DNA from: Talinum fruticosum
Taxonomy: Eukaryota; Streptophyta; Magnoliopsida; Caryophyllales; Talinaceae
Length of the DNA stretch: 64,000 nucleotides
NCBI GenBank assembly: GCA_021018815.1
Contig: JAITYX010000026.1
Span: 3,782,001 to 3,846,000, forward strand
Direction: 5' to 3'
This document shows positions 1-11,400 of this stretch, piece after piece. Each line of letters opens with the position of its first letter. The first letter of the stretch is position 1. The position numbers and the translations under genes were made by a program. Under the pieces are notes generated by a model, which was given only the letters and a program-made list of their open reading frames with translations, was not told where the DNA came from and did not search any database.

Positions 1-2193
1 CATTATTTTATTTTGTACGAGTTCTTAGTCTTACGCGCTTCTATAAAGTTAGCGGATTATACTACTTCCTCCAAATTTCCATCCCGGACCCGATAATGAA
101 AACCCGAGGTAACTTATGACTTATTATTTTGATTATTACCTTGAGATAACCCCAAAAAAAGAAAAAAAGAGAAAAGAAAAAGAAAAGGAGCTATAGAAGG
201 GATTAGTGTTAAGTTAGATTGTGCTCGGCATTATGTGCGAAGGCCACAATAAGAGGAGATAAGGCCAAGAGGGAAAGAAAGGAAGAAGGAAAGGTTCGAG
301 AGAAGAAGGAGAGCCCGAGCAGGAAGAGAAGAGGAACCGAGATAGAAGTTGGGGAGTGAGAGAGAGGAGGAGGAGTGGGAAAACAAAGCGAGAGAGGGAG
401 AGGGCGCGAGTGTGAGAGCCGAAGAGAGGCAAGATGTCGGCGAGCTGAACGCCGAACGGAGGGAAGGCAGTTGGCGAACGTGGGGTAAGCAGCAAGGGGC
501 ACGAAGGGGAGGTGAAATCGAGACCTAAAGAGGGGAAGTCAACGCGAGGGTTGAGAGAGGCAGCCGGTGAGAGGATTTCATCGGGGTTAAGTAGTTAAAG
601 TTGAACTTTAAGGAAATTTAGTAGTCACTTAAGATTGGATCGGGAATCTAGAAATTCGATGGAGTTTGGTTGCACATGACAAATGAGTAGTAGTGAAGTT
701 TTGGTTGGCAATTAAGGACGAAGCAGTTGTGACTTCAGATACGAATGATGTGTTAATTAGAACTTAGAGATTTCTTGAGATTGCGACAATGAGAGCTAAT
801 TACGAATATTGGTAAATGATGATTTGAAGTGTAAAAAGGAGTATGAATTGATATCTACTGATGCACAGTTGAGGCATGGGAGTGAGAAGTGGGTGATTGT
901 TAAGTTAATTGAGTTCAAAATATGTTTAAATCCTTGAGGTTGAACTAAACTTGAAGATAAGTGGAGCTAGCGAGAACTTGAGTAAAGAAAGGAAATTAAG
1001 ACTTATCTGATTGAATATGGGCGAGAAAGAGTTAATTAATAAGGTAGAAATATAAGATGAGAATTTGAGGTAAAGATGGCAAATTGCGAGAAGTTGGGGC
1101 GTTGGAGTTAAGTGGTGATTACTTCTTGTTATTGTGGCTCGAAAAAGTTTTAGTTCCTAAACTCATTAGGCTTAAAAGTAAATTAAGTTAAAGGGAATGG
1201 ACTTTATATTACAGAGGAGAACGAGAAATTAAAGTATCAAGGGAATATGCATCCATGTGGATTGATTTGTGGCATTGAAAACGAAGTAGGATGTCGAATA
1301 CTTATATGAGAATATGGGACTCATGCTTGAATAGAATGTGCACGAATAGGAGTAGATCCCGAGCACTTGGGAGAATCCTTAAGCGGAAATGGTAGCTTGG
1401 GATGCTAAGCCTTAGTATGGAAATGCTTGAGCCATGAAGTGACTTGATTCTAAGATAATGCTTAAACATTAGTTTTGAAAAGATTTCAAATGGTTATGCA
1501 AAATGCTAGTTGTGTATGATTCTTGAGAAATGCTTTTCGAGCTTAAAATGTGTTCTACGAAGCAAAACTTATTTCGGAAAGTGAATCAAAATTAAGAAAG
1601 TGAATTTATAAGGGTGACACGTGGTGTCATGCGTTCCTTAGTATTAAACCAAATTGAGAAAGTCTGTTTGAAGTAGATGTGATGAATGATTATGTGCAAA
1701 TTGTTTTGAATAGATTGGGTAGGATCATTTAGCATACCGAAGGGTTCGAACTAGGGTCCTCATTCGTAAGGATGCCCGGCTAAAAACTTCGAGGGAAGGG
1801 CTCCAATAGGGGTCCTGGGGATTAGAATGCCCGACCGGAGACTTCCTAGAAAATAGGTCCCGGAGCCTTTTATTCGGGTCGCGCCTCGAGAAATCGGGAA
1901 ATTATGAGAAATTAGGAAGTGCTAGTTCGAGTCTCCTAAAAGCCCGGAAAGTTGATTCAGTTTTAAAATAATTGGTAATGATTGTGAAATCGTGCTTTTA
2001 AATGATTGAAGTGTTATGATCTTTACGTTGCAAATGATTTCACGGCATTTCATTGAAACGTATATAGATTTGTATTATGTTACTATGCTTTCGCCAATAT
2101 CATTATTATGAGTAGCATGTGTAAGGAATTTCCATTTTATGAGTGTAAGACTCCCACTGAGCTCGTGGTTTGCTCACCCCCACAAATTCCCCT
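1..2193 (+). mobile_element. Ty3/gypsy chromovirus (Tekay-type) LTR, left copy, truncated by window start
   Basis: Position 1 aligns with about 3780 of the LTR at 3729-5635, so roughly 50 bases of this LTR lie outside the window. The copies share the segment around TACGAGTTCTTAGTC, a purine-rich block (about 120-560) and the GCTCACCCC...AATTCCCC stretch near 2170-2192. The 3' part is missing because a minus-strand copia LTR starts at 2194. Unlike the 3729-5635 copy it keeps an extra 1.1 kb (about 840-1915), which is also present in the solo LTR at 29431-32684. Orientation follows from the pol end and 3' LTR to the right. Predicted ORFs inside are low-complexity by-products. Confidence 0.75.
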
Positions 2194-2853
2194 TGAAGGT
2201 TTGCTCGGGGAGAGGCTAAGTCACCCTAGAGGGGGTGAATAGGGTGATAATGAAATTTGCTTGAAATTTAATATAGATGTGAATCCGAGGTGAGCAAGAG
2301 TCGGGATGAGCTCGGAAAAGCACTAACTCGGAATTCAGTGAAGAGTGAAGAAACAGATTAAACGGAAACTTTGAACCTGTCTCGAGTCTAGAATGCACTT
2401 AGAAAATTAATAACACGTAAAGTACGTGGAAACCCTCCCGGGGCAGAAAACCACGGACCGTGCTAATCCAAGCACAAAGTCAAATCCACTATTTTGAGTC
2501 CACAAAATACAGTAGACCGACTTGACCTGAGTTGCTCCCTTAGACAACCCCTTACAAGTTTTCCTAGACTCATAAATTCCCTTATCTCGATCTAGTACTT
2601 CCTAACCGAGATAACCCTTACAGATCGGGGACAATCGAGCTGAATTAACCCTTACAGACTTAGTCAAGGGACCTTACTTAGAGAGTAAGAAAGAAAGTGT
2701 TTGTAATTGAGTACAAGACCTTAAAACTCAAAATATTATGAAATACGTAATTGGAGTTGTAAGTAGAAGATTGAGAATGAATACAATGACTTTTGATCAA
2801 GTATGTATATTAACAATAGATTCGGCAATCTTCAAGTCATGAAAGTTGGCTTC

Positions 2854-2861
2854 TATTTATA
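2854..2861 (-). promoter_or_regulatory. copia LTR TATA box
   Basis: TATTTATA on the plus strand reads TATAAATA on the minus strand. It sits in the context conserved in all the copia LTRs of the window (…CTATAAATAGAAGCC…CTTCA), about 660 bases before the LTR end, and is the likely core promoter of this LTR. Confidence 0.6.
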
Positions 2862-2929
2862 GATGACCAAGCAGCTTAGCCGTTGTGTCCATCTTCTAAC
2901 TGGAAGTCCTTTGTGATCGTTGTAAAGGA

Positions 2930-2950
2930 TTTTCCGAGTCACTCGGAAAA
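2930..2950. promoter_or_regulatory. perfect inverted repeat in copia LTR promoter region
   Basis: Arms TTTTCCGAGT and ACTCGGAAAA flank a single central base and are exact reverse complements. The site lies about 70 bases upstream of the TATA box in minus-strand transcription order. Decayed versions occupy the same place in the other LTRs (about 6803-6822, 13762-13780, 28629-28649). Sirevirus copia elements are known to carry palindromic motifs near the LTR core promoter, so a protein-binding role is plausible but inferred. Confidence 0.55.
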
Positions 2951-3430
2951 TATGCGTTGAGATATGAACGTTGAGGAACGCTTCTTGACTCCATTGGAAG
3001 TCCCAAAACCACTGGTGGTGTCTTGAAAAATAAGGTGGAAACCACCGTTGAGCTTGGTGTTGAAGATTTTCAGCTTTGGAAACGGACAACTCGACACAAT
3101 GTCTAGGGCTAGGTCGGAGGTGGAAAAAGCCTTGTCTCGCTGGTGATTTGACGTTTTGAAGCTGGTTACTTTTGTAATTCAAATTTAGGATAGCCTCGTT
3201 TGAATAACCCGCAAAAACAAATCAATTTGGTTCTCAAAGTATAAAATACTTTGGTCCAAGATTAGACACAAATAGTATTATAATTAAAATAATTAAGTGA
3301 CTAATTATCTCGAGTCGAAAAGAAAAAGAATTTTCCGAGTCTAATATCCATGAAACTGAAATTCCATCATAGTCGAGCCTAGAAGACAATGAAGTCGGAT
3401 AAAGAATATCGAGTAAAGAATTCATGAGGT

Positions 3431-3715
3431 CTCCTATGTGACTAACCTTCGCAAACATGTGTCCGATCCGAAGTATATCATCGGATATAAACCTTTGAAG
3501 ATCCAGGAGGACATACATCTAAAGAAGACTCGATCGACATCTCACCAAGGCAAGAGCGAAAATTTAGGACTAAGATTGTTCTATACGTCGAAGTACTCGA
3601 AAACATCATGCGTTAGCAGCAGCGACATCGGACCCAGGAACATGAAGTCCAGGAGAAATACCCCGTTCTATTAATATCCGAGTATCTCAATTTCGAGGAC
3701 GAAATTTTGTACGAG
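3431..3715 (+). pseudogene. chromovirus pol C-terminus (integrase tail/chromodomain end), degenerate
   Basis: The frame opening at 3438 reads LRKHVSDPKYIIGYKPLKI, which resembles the stretch after the integrase core of Tekay/Del chromoviruses (LRKYV.DP.HV...P..). Near the end another frame reads YLNFEDEILYE (about 3681-3713), the usual last residues of these polyproteins. At least one frameshift and stops separate the two. Only about 95 codons remain; gag, protease, RT and the integrase core are gone. It is followed by a purine-rich tract and then by the 3' LTR, as in an intact element. Confidence 0.65.
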
Positions 3716-3728
3716 TAGGGGAGAAAGG
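3716..3728 (+). promoter_or_regulatory. polypurine tract before chromovirus 3' LTR
   Basis: The purine-rich stretch TAGGGGAGAAAGG lies directly before the LTR start TGAGACC. This is the expected place for plus-strand DNA priming in a retrotransposon and it fixes the orientation of the element. Confidence 0.55.
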
Positions 3729-5635
3729 TGAGACCTAGAATTTTAAGTAGGTTAATTAAATTAAGTAATGGACGCGTAAATTATTTTATTTAGTACGAGT
3801 TCTTAGTCTTACGTGCTTTTATAAAATTAGCGGATTATATTACTTCCTCCCGATTTCCTTCCCGGACCTGTAATTAAAACCCGAGGCAACTTGTAACCTA
3901 TTATTTCGATTTTTACCTTGAGATAACCCATAAAAAAAAGAAAAGAAAAAGAAAAGGGAGCTAAAGAAGGGATTACTCGTTAAGTTAGATTGTGCTAGCA
4001 TTGTATGAGAAGGCCACAAGTAAGAGGAGATAAGGCCAAGAGGAAAGAAAGGAAAAAGGAGAGGCTCAGGAGACGAAGTGGAGCCCAAGCAGGAAGAGAA
4101 GAGGAACCGAGACAGAAGTTGGGGAGCGAGACAGAGGAGGAGGAGTGGGAGAACAAAGCGAGAGAGGGAGAGGGCACGAGTGTGAGAGCCGAAGAAAGCC
4201 GGACGCCGGCGAGCCGAACGGCGAACGGAGGGAAGGCGGCTTGCGAATGCGGGGTAAGCAGCAAGGGGCACAAAGGGGAGGCGAAATCGAGACCTAAAGA
4301 GGGGAAGCGAACGCGATGGCCGAGAGAGGCGATCGGTGAGCACGGAAACCAAGGCGGTAAAACCGGGTCGGCAGCAGAGAAAGGAGGAAACCTACCTAGG
4401 CCAATATGAAACTCAAGCAAACCTTCGATCCCTAATTCGAGGTGGGTAGTCTTATTCTCTAAACTAATAGTAATTTCAAAATTCAATTGAATTTGTTGTG
4501 AATATTGAGTATCCGTATTGCGTAACGACTTTAGTAGTTGTTTCGGATAGACTTACGAACTTAGAATGAGTTTAGGGAGTCGTTAAGTCGAGTCGGGACA
4601 TGAGAAGCTTTACTGGGATTAAGGAGTTGTCGAATTGGGAGCTTTGAGGAAATTTAGTAGTCACTTAAGATTGGATCGAGAATCTCGAAATTCCGATGGA
4701 GTTAGGTTGCATAGGTCAAATGAGTAGCAGATGAAGTTTTTGTTAGCAATTAAGGAAGAAGGAGTTGTGACTTCGGTATGAATTATGAGTTAATTAGACC
4801 TTAGAGATTTCTTGAGATCGCGGCATTGAGAGGTAATTGCGAATATTGGGAAATAATGATTCGAGTCCCCGAAAGTGCGAAAGTTGATTCGGTTCCACAA
4901 GAATTGCTAATGATTGTGAAATCGTTCTTTTAAATGATTGAAGTGTTATGATCTTTACGTTATAAACGATTTCAGCGCATTTCATTAAAAAGTATATAGA
5001 TTTGTATTATATTACTATGCTTTCACCAATTTCCTTATTATGAGTAGTATGTTTAAAGAATTTCCATGTTAAGAGTGTGAGACTCTCCGATGAGCTCGTG
5101 GTTTGCTCACCCCAACAAATTCCCCTTTTCCCTACCGAGTGTTGCACATGCACTCTCGTAAGGTGTGATCTATACTTAGCATATTCCGGACTCCGCCGAT
5201 TGCTGTTTGCTACTTGCTAAGTGATTCGAGTCACGAATGTGCATTTATTATATTTCTAAGTATTGTACTTTGTAATTAGTTCATATAGTTTGTACCAGAT
5301 GTATAATGAACCATTTAGACTGCTTTTAAGTTTTATCGCATGAATGGTTGGACTCCTGCGTGTGGTCTGTTGAGTTATATACTTCAAGCGTGTAGCTCGT
5401 CGAGTTATATTATGGTTTTATACAGGGTTTTAAGGCTTTAAGGCTATGGGAAAGTCCATATTACAAACGTAACTCCGCCAAAATTTATAAGAAATTTCAA
5501 ACTCTTTTGGAAAACTACCTTTATTACGTCTAAGTTAGAATTAGAAAGTCGATCGGACACCTGATAGAGCCTTGGGAGTTCCTGTAGGGAACTCTGGAGA
5601 TGTAATACTCCTAGGGGGTATTTTAGGATGCTACA
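3729..5635 (+). mobile_element. Ty3/gypsy chromovirus (Tekay-type) 3' LTR, internally deleted
   Basis: It starts TGAGACCTAGAATTTT after the pol end and polypurine tract, and ends ...ATGTAATACTCCTAGGGGG...GCTACA, matching the end of the solo LTR at 32684. The length is 1.9 kb against 3.25 kb for the complete solo copy: about 1.1 kb is absent near 4850, where similarity jumps from the 'GAATATTGG' segment to 'TTCGAGTC..CCGAAAG'. A purine-rich, GC-richer block occupies about 3940-4400; long ORFs there (4005-4409 plus, 3840-4486 minus) are strand mirrors of low-complexity sequence. No target duplication matches across the remnant. Confidence 0.75.
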
Positions 5636-5856
5636 GATCAATACTTAGAATAAGAGTGTTATAGAATTTATTTGAGCATGCTATAGTTCTCAGTGAAGTC
5701 CGACTTAGTTAGACATACCAAGTGTAGGAGATATGTAATAAAGTGCTTTCCGAGTTAGTCAAGCACATAATCAAAACTTCGATGAGAATTTTTATAGTTC
5801 TCGTAATAACTTGGAATCAAAACTTAAGAGAGATAGGATTTATACTTGAGTCTTTA
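5636..5856 (-). mobile_element. copia LTR, U3 end (detached piece of the 2194-3430 LTR)
   Basis: Read on the minus strand it begins AAAGACTC with the 'AAGTTTTGATTCCAAGT' and 'CTCGGAAAGC' segments that open copia LTRs (compare 27768 onward), and reaches the 'CTATAACACTCTTATTC' segment. That is exactly the part missing from 2194-3430, so one LTR was split by about 2.2 kb of chromovirus 3' sequence. Confidence 0.6.
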
Positions 5857-6154
5857 TGTAATACTCGAATGACTTAGAGTAAAAACCCGAGTCCGCACCT
5901 TAAAAAGTCCTCTTGATTGCATGTGCATTTTGTCAACATAGTGGTAGAGAATTGAGAGTATGACCAAGCCTATGGTAGGGTGCATTATTGGAATGATTTT
6001 TGAGTAAACCCTCATTATATTTTCTAAACACGTCATCGAGAGTGATCCACTTTACCCTAAAGTGAGGTTTTACCAGTCTAACTTACTCATTATTACTATT
6101 TGAGGTGAAAAATTAGTATGTGGATATCATCAATGGAGGATCAAGTGTCTTGAT
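5857..6154. other. unassigned AT-rich spacer between two copia LTRs
   Basis: There is no convincing ORF. It contains a direct-repeat-like 'TCTTGATTGAT' just before the next LTR. It could be remnant copia internal sequence or old host DNA; I see no domain or terminus that decides. Confidence 0.3.
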
Positions 6155-7493
6155 TGATGATTTTCTCTTGGAGAGTTTAAGTCAACCTAGATGGGGGTGA
6201 ATAGGGTGATGGATGATTTTGAGAAATTACAAACTATTTTAAATAAATTAAACTAAGAAAATAATTCTAGGTCTAGAATGAACTAAAAACATGTCAAACA
6301 CAAAAATACGTGGAAAAGCTCCTAGGGTAGAAAACCACGGACAGTGATAATCCAAGCACCAAGTCAAATGCACTATTTTGAATCCACAAAATACAAGAAC
6401 CGACTCTTACGAAACTCGCTCCCTTATACAATTTAATTACAAGTTTTCGTAGACTCGTAATTTGCCATATTTGTTCTAGTACTTTCTAATTGAGATACTC
6501 TTTGTAGTTAAGGACAACTAAGCTGAGTTAACCTTTGCAACTCAGTCAAGGGACTTAGAAGAAAGTAGAAAGAGTAGAAGTGATTACAAGACTTTCTCTT
6601 TATAATTCATAAACTAAGAATTACGGAATTAGAGTTGTAAGTTGAAGATTAAGTAAGTATGCACTGAGTGAGTGTTCAACAATGTGTTCAACAATCTTCA
6701 AGTATTGTAGAGTGGCTTTTATTTATACACAACAGGGCAAATTAGCTGTTGAGACTTGTTGTAGACTCGCTGATCTTCAATAGGCGTTGCAACGGCTAGT
6801 CCGAGTCACTTGAAAAAGGATTGATTGTGATATGAATGTTGTGTGGTGGTCCTTGGCCCGAAAAGTGGTCCATCCCTCTCGTTGTGACTGAATTCTAGGG
6901 TGGAAATAACCATTGGACTCAAAGTTGAAGTTTACCAGATTTGAAAACAAACAACCCCGACACGGTTTCCGAGGCATATCTAGAAATGACTCGATTTATG
7001 TCTGCTGGCGTTTAACGGTTAGAAACCGGTTGCTTTTGCTTTTCAAAATTAGATTAGAATTCTTTAATCAATCTACAAAAGCAAATCAAAATGGTACTCA
7101 AAGTATAAAAATATTTTGGTCCAAGATTAGGCAAAGATAGAATTTAATTAAAAATAATTAAGCACTTAATTATCTTCAACCTAAAAGAATGGAATTTTCC
7201 GAGTTTAATATTCATTAGGTTCAAATTCCTTCCTGAGTCAATCCTTTAAATGATCAAGTTACTAAGAATAAAGAGTCAGAATACATAAACTTAATCAAGT
7301 AAATAATTTTATTAAATATGCTCGACTTAGAAAGAGTCAAAAACCCGATTAAGAGTGATATGCTTTATAGATGGTTTCTAAGCCGGTAAGAAAATAATGA
7401 AAACTTATATTGAGTTTCTTAAAGGCGTAGAATGACTTGGAATCAAAACTATAAAGACATAGAAAATTATACCCGAGTCGTCAATCTCCCGGT
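6155..7493 (-). mobile_element. Copia-L 3' LTR
   Basis: Minus-strand ends are TGACGACTCGG (7493) and ...AAATCATCA (6155), giving 1,339 bases. It has the conserved block CCCCATCTAGGTTGAC near the inner end, a TATA box and the 'GGTCCAAGATTAG' segment. The adjacent polypurine tract at 7494-7507 identifies it as the 3' LTR. Confidence 0.75.
6720..6727 (-). promoter_or_regulatory. copia LTR TATA box
   Basis: Minus strand TATAAATA followed by AAAGCC, in the same context as the boxes at 2854 and 28719. Confidence 0.55.
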
Positions 7494-7507
7494 TTTTATG
7501 AAAGGCA
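7494..7507 (-). promoter_or_regulatory. Copia-L polypurine tract
   Basis: Read on the minus strand the tract is AAAAACCGGGAGAT, directly before TGACGACTCGG. It corresponds to GAAAGGGGAGAT before the 3' LTR of Copia-R and so marks the internal/LTR boundary. Confidence 0.55.
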
Positions 7508-7825
7508 TTCATACTTAAGATAAAAGCTAATAAGTTCGGAGAGTTAAGTTTTCAATGTATGTCGATTAGAGCAAGAAAACTAATAAAGAGTATTGAACAA
7601 CTCAGCTTAGATCATATACAACTTAGAACATGCTTCTTGAAGTAAACAGAGCATACTTGTCATAGAATAGCGAACAAATATATCGTAGTAAATACGAAAT
7701 ATGCTCCGATATAGGTATGCTCGTAAATAGGCAAATTTCATTAAACAATTAAAGCAATTACATTTAAACAAAAAGAAAGAAACAAACTGTGAGAGACAAC
7801 TAAGAGAAACTCCTCCTAAACCAAA

Positions 7826-9311
7826 CATCTCTATTTTCTATCTTTCCTCTCCCCTCTCGCATTTCAACAAAAATAACAAAAGGAGGGAGAAAAGCACAAT
7901 TAAGTACAAAGATGTTGGACAAAATAAGAAAAAATTTGAAATCAAGAGGGCGAAGGAGCAGTTTGGCCGAAGTAGAAGAGCAAGGGTTGTGCTCGCGCCT
8001 GTAGCCTTGGGTACAGCACGACTTGCGAGGGGGAAATAATAGAGGTAGATCAGGTTCGGAATGACTCGTCCGTGAGTCGAGGTAGATCTTCCTCGGCCTT
8101 CTTCTCCTTCCGAGCCCCGAGCAAGTGCCGCAATAGGTTGTGCTTCCGAAGTAGGGGCCTTAGATTGGCCTACATTCCCGAGCGGATTGGGTGTGATCGA
8201 AGAGATCACCTCAGGCTCTTTGTCACCCTTACCCTCGGATTGAACCGCTTCAGCTCCCTTTTCTCCTTTTCCTTCACCTTCTCCTTCAACTTCTCCTTGT
8301 CCTTATTCTTCTTCTTCATCCTCCTCCGACTTAAACTCGAAGAACTAGAGGACTCGTGAAGGTTGTGCTTCTTCGGATTCCGAGTCCTCTCGCTGCCTTA
8401 GACCTTCTTTTTAGAGGTGACAAATTTGCTGTTGTTGTTACTAAATAACCTCCTTGAGCTCAAGCAATCATGGCTTTACTATGCTCGATCCGAGTTAGAA
8501 CCGGTCTAAGTCCGAAGTGGAGGAGGAGGAGCTAATTCTAAGGAGTGAACCAAGACACCAGGTTGGATTTCCTCATATCCAAGGCCAATAAGTTTGCCTA
8601 TACGAAAACAAACAACAGGTTCTAGGCACTTTTTGGGTCGAAAGAAGTTCAACCTCAAACCGAGTCAAATCAGTGAAAGGCGATCTGTTCCAAGATAAAA
8701 GGGAAGTGGTTAACCTCATACCCTTCAGGAATGTTTAAGTGAACCTTAAGGACTTAGCTATTAGGGTTATCTTTTGAGAGGTAGTAGGAGAAGAAGGTTC
8801 TCATTAGAATGAAGCATAGAAGTCTAGCTTCGAAGTCATTTGAGTCACGTAAAAGTTCTTTGGAGACTAGGTGATTTCTTTAGTGAACTTGTTAAAGAAG
8901 TCATCTGCGACTTGATTGAAGGGGATAAGATTAGAATGAAGAAAAACACACTTCACATCAAAGAGCTTATGAAGTAGAGCAAGGTTGATACGAATCAACT
9001 TGCCTTGGATGACAAAAGAGATCACGTTATCCCTTGTTGTCATCCGAGTATAGTACTTAGTAATGAGTTCGGGTAACTATACTCACAAACGCATAAGTAG
9101 TTGAAAGCACCAGTTTTGATGGTGGGTTTCAACAAAAAAGAGGTTTTGGTGAAGAATTTGTCGTCAAGAAAGAAATGCTGAGCGACTATTACCTTTGAAT
9201 CATCCGAGGCAGGGGCTTTTCCCTTGGCTTGAGCAGCCTCGAATAACTTGATTTAGTTGTTGCCTTCTTTGTGGCCGAACCTCCCTCCATAGCTGAACCT
9301 CTCTTAGGCAT
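7826..9311 (-). pseudogene. Copia-L ORF3 (extra ORF downstream of pol), degenerate
   Basis: The minus-strand ATG at 9311 starts MPKRGSAMEGGSATKK, sharing MPKRG with the ORF after pol in Copia-R. Around 9130 a segment LDDKFFTKTSF matches LDEKFFPTTSF of Copia-R, and around 9040-9076 a YPEL...YY segment matches the YPELVGEFYFNL of Copia-R. A downstream RINLALLHKL segment (about 8985) matches RINLSLLYRL. The later part is rich in Glu and Lys (about 8210-8330), followed by a segment starting MISSITPNPLGNVG (8209). At least two frameshifts and several stops break it. The YPEL..FY.NL pattern recalls plant 'putative transposon protein' domains. Sirevirus copia elements carry an env-like ORF here, but I see no clear signal peptide or fusion peptide, so the role is unknown. 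Confidence 0.55.
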
Positions 9312-9483
9312 ACTGAAAGAGATAGAGGGACTTTGAGAGTAAAAAGAAAGTGAGTGAAGAGCACACATAAGTGAGAAATAGAGAGAGAGAGTTTGAGTAT
9401 AAGAGATATTAAGTATGAGAGCAAAGAAAGCGAGAGTGTGAGCAATAAGTAGGCAAAGTGAATGAATGAAATCGAAGCGGTGC

Positions 9484-9491
9484 TATTTATA
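9484..9491 (-). promoter_or_regulatory. candidate internal promoter (TATA box) of Copia-L ORF3
   Basis: Minus strand CTATAAATAGCACC, 180 bases before the ORF3 ATG, with a pyrimidine-rich CTCTCTC leader between. Copia-R has CTATAAATAGCACT 175 bases before its ORF3 ATG. The site is inside the element, not in an LTR. Function is inferred from conservation and context. Confidence 0.5.
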
Positions 9492-9931
9492 GAATAAATG
9501 ATTTTATTGAACAACCACCTTTCTAACTCAGCCCTCTTAGCAACGGTTATAAGACCGTTGAGTCTCCCAACAAGTAATAGCTAGTTTTTGAAGTAGCTTT
9601 CTTCCAATAGCTAGTTCTTCTAACCGTTTGCGTGACAAAGAGAGAAGAAACGATTTTCAAAAACATTTATGAGATTATCCATTGATCTAGAGATGATCCC
9701 TGAATTTTTATGTCCATTTTGCTAATTAACCGAGTCCGACTCGGTGATGTCACTAAGTGACTCGGAAAACACTTAAAAAATTAATAACTTATACCTCAAT
9801 CTCATTCTATGTCAACTAATCCATTTGTTATTCACTCAAAGTTAATAACAGTCAATCGAGTAGAATAATTCATGCATTTACTTAGATAATCATGCAATTA
9901 ACATGCCAAGTTCATTCCTAATAAAGCAAAA

Positions 9932-11400
9932 CTAATCTTCACTAAGAGGTATAGTGAAAATATCAGCTAGTTAAAGTTTTGTAGGAATAAACTCAAGTTT
10001 AATATCACCTTTCTCGAACAGTCTCTCGAAAATGATACATGACCTCAATGTGTTTCGATTTTGAGTGCTGAACTGGATTCTTGGTGATGTTGGTTGCACT
10101 TTGATTGTCACACGTGATTGGGATAAATGTGAATGACAAACCTAGATCCTTCGGATGTTGCTTCACCTAGAGAATCTGAGCACAACAAGCTCCAACCGCA
10201 ATGTACTCAGCCATAGAAGTTGATAGAGCAACCGAGTTTTTCTTTTTGAATGCTAGGAGATGAGTGATTGACCTAAAAATTGGCATGCTCCTAATGTGCT
10301 CTTTCCGTCAACTTTGTATCCAAGTATAGTCAGCATCTAAGTATTCGAGTGCGGGGTCGGATATCTAAAAATTCTCTTCACCGCGATGAAATGTGATTCG
10401 TTAGGATTAGCTTGAAAACTTGCACAAAGGCAAACACTAAACATGATATCTAGCCTACTAGATGTGAGATAAAGTAGAGATCCACTCATACCTCTGTAGA
10501 GTTTCTAATCTACTGCTTTACCTTTCTCATTTGAGTCTAGTTTCGTCATCAGTTACTCATAGGTGTTGCCACATGCTTCACATCTTGTAGCTTGTACTTT
10601 TTAATAACTCCTTGGTGTACTTTGATTGATGGACGTAGAAGCCATCCTTTTCTTGCTTGATTTGCAATCTAAGGAACAAATTGAGTTATCTCATTATACT
10701 CATTTGGAACTTCTATGTCATTAACTCAAAAAACTCTTGGAATAGAGTTTCATTAGTAGCTCCCAATATAATGTCTCAACATAGATCTTAATGACAAGAA
10801 AATCATTCCCCTTGGTTTTTGTGCAAAGAGTTTTGTCAATGAGACCACTTTGAAATGATTTTCAACCAATAAATTGCGTAGTCTTTCATACCAAGCTCCG
10901 GGAGCTTGTTTTAGACCATATAAAGCCTTTTACAACTTGAAAACATGATTTGGAAATTGAGAGTTTTCAAATTCAGGGGTTGGTTAACATAAATGTCTTC
11001 TTAAACATAACCATTAGGAAATGAACACTTAACATCCATTTGATAAAGCTTGATGTTCATGCTAGATGCAAATGCCAAGAGAATATTGATTGCCTTAAGC
11101 CTAGCAATAGGTGCAATGGTTTCCCCACAATCAATTCCCTCGTCTTGGTTATTCCCCTGAGCAACTAATCTGGCCTTATTTCGACTACCAATCCTCCCTC
11201 ATCCAGTTTGTTCTTGAAAACCACTTTGGTTCCTATTATTGGGTAGTCGAAGGTCGTTTGGTAAGAGTCCGGACTTGGTTTATTTCAAATTGATTTACTT
11301 CTTCCGCCATGGCCTCTACCCATTCAGGTTCAAGTAAGGCTTCTAGTACATTTTTAGGTCTAGTTAATGGTATGAATGCTGAAAATGCACAGAGATTTTG
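9932..11400 (-). pseudogene. Copia-L reverse transcriptase and RNase H, degenerate
   Basis: Ty1/copia RT-RNase H order on the minus strand. The RT begins near 11330 with a match to the EPEWVEAM.EE.NQFE.NQVW.L segment, followed by KALYGLKQAPGAWYERL near 10890. The RNase H end (about 10110-9990) reads CDNQSATNITKNPVQHSKSK followed by HIEVMYHF, the usual C-terminal copia signature. The catalytic YVDD motif is decayed to YVET near 10780, with a nearby frameshift, so the enzyme cannot be active. The reading frame shifts many times. The pol end is placed at the stop near 9932. Confidence 0.75.

Larger units (their letters stand above)
2194..3430 (-). mobile_element. Ty1/copia LTR, 3' two-thirds (minus strand)
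   Basis: The left edge TGAAGGTTTGCTCG is the reverse complement of the copia LTR end seen at 29280-29296. It continues through the CACCCTAGAGGGGGTGAATAGGGTG block, the TATA region and the 'TTGGTCCAAGATTAG' segment shared with the LTRs at 6155 and 12952. The right edge is not a terminus: similarity stops near 3430 and the missing U3 part reappears at 5636-5856, on the other side of the chromovirus fragment. The short plus- and minus-strand ORFs here are not genes. Confidence 0.75.

Noticed and set aside
4005..4486. 134-codon plus ORF and overlapping 163-170-codon minus ORFs
   Set aside because: They overlap on opposite strands within a purine-rich LTR block; long ORFs on both strands are expected from biased composition, and no domain is present.
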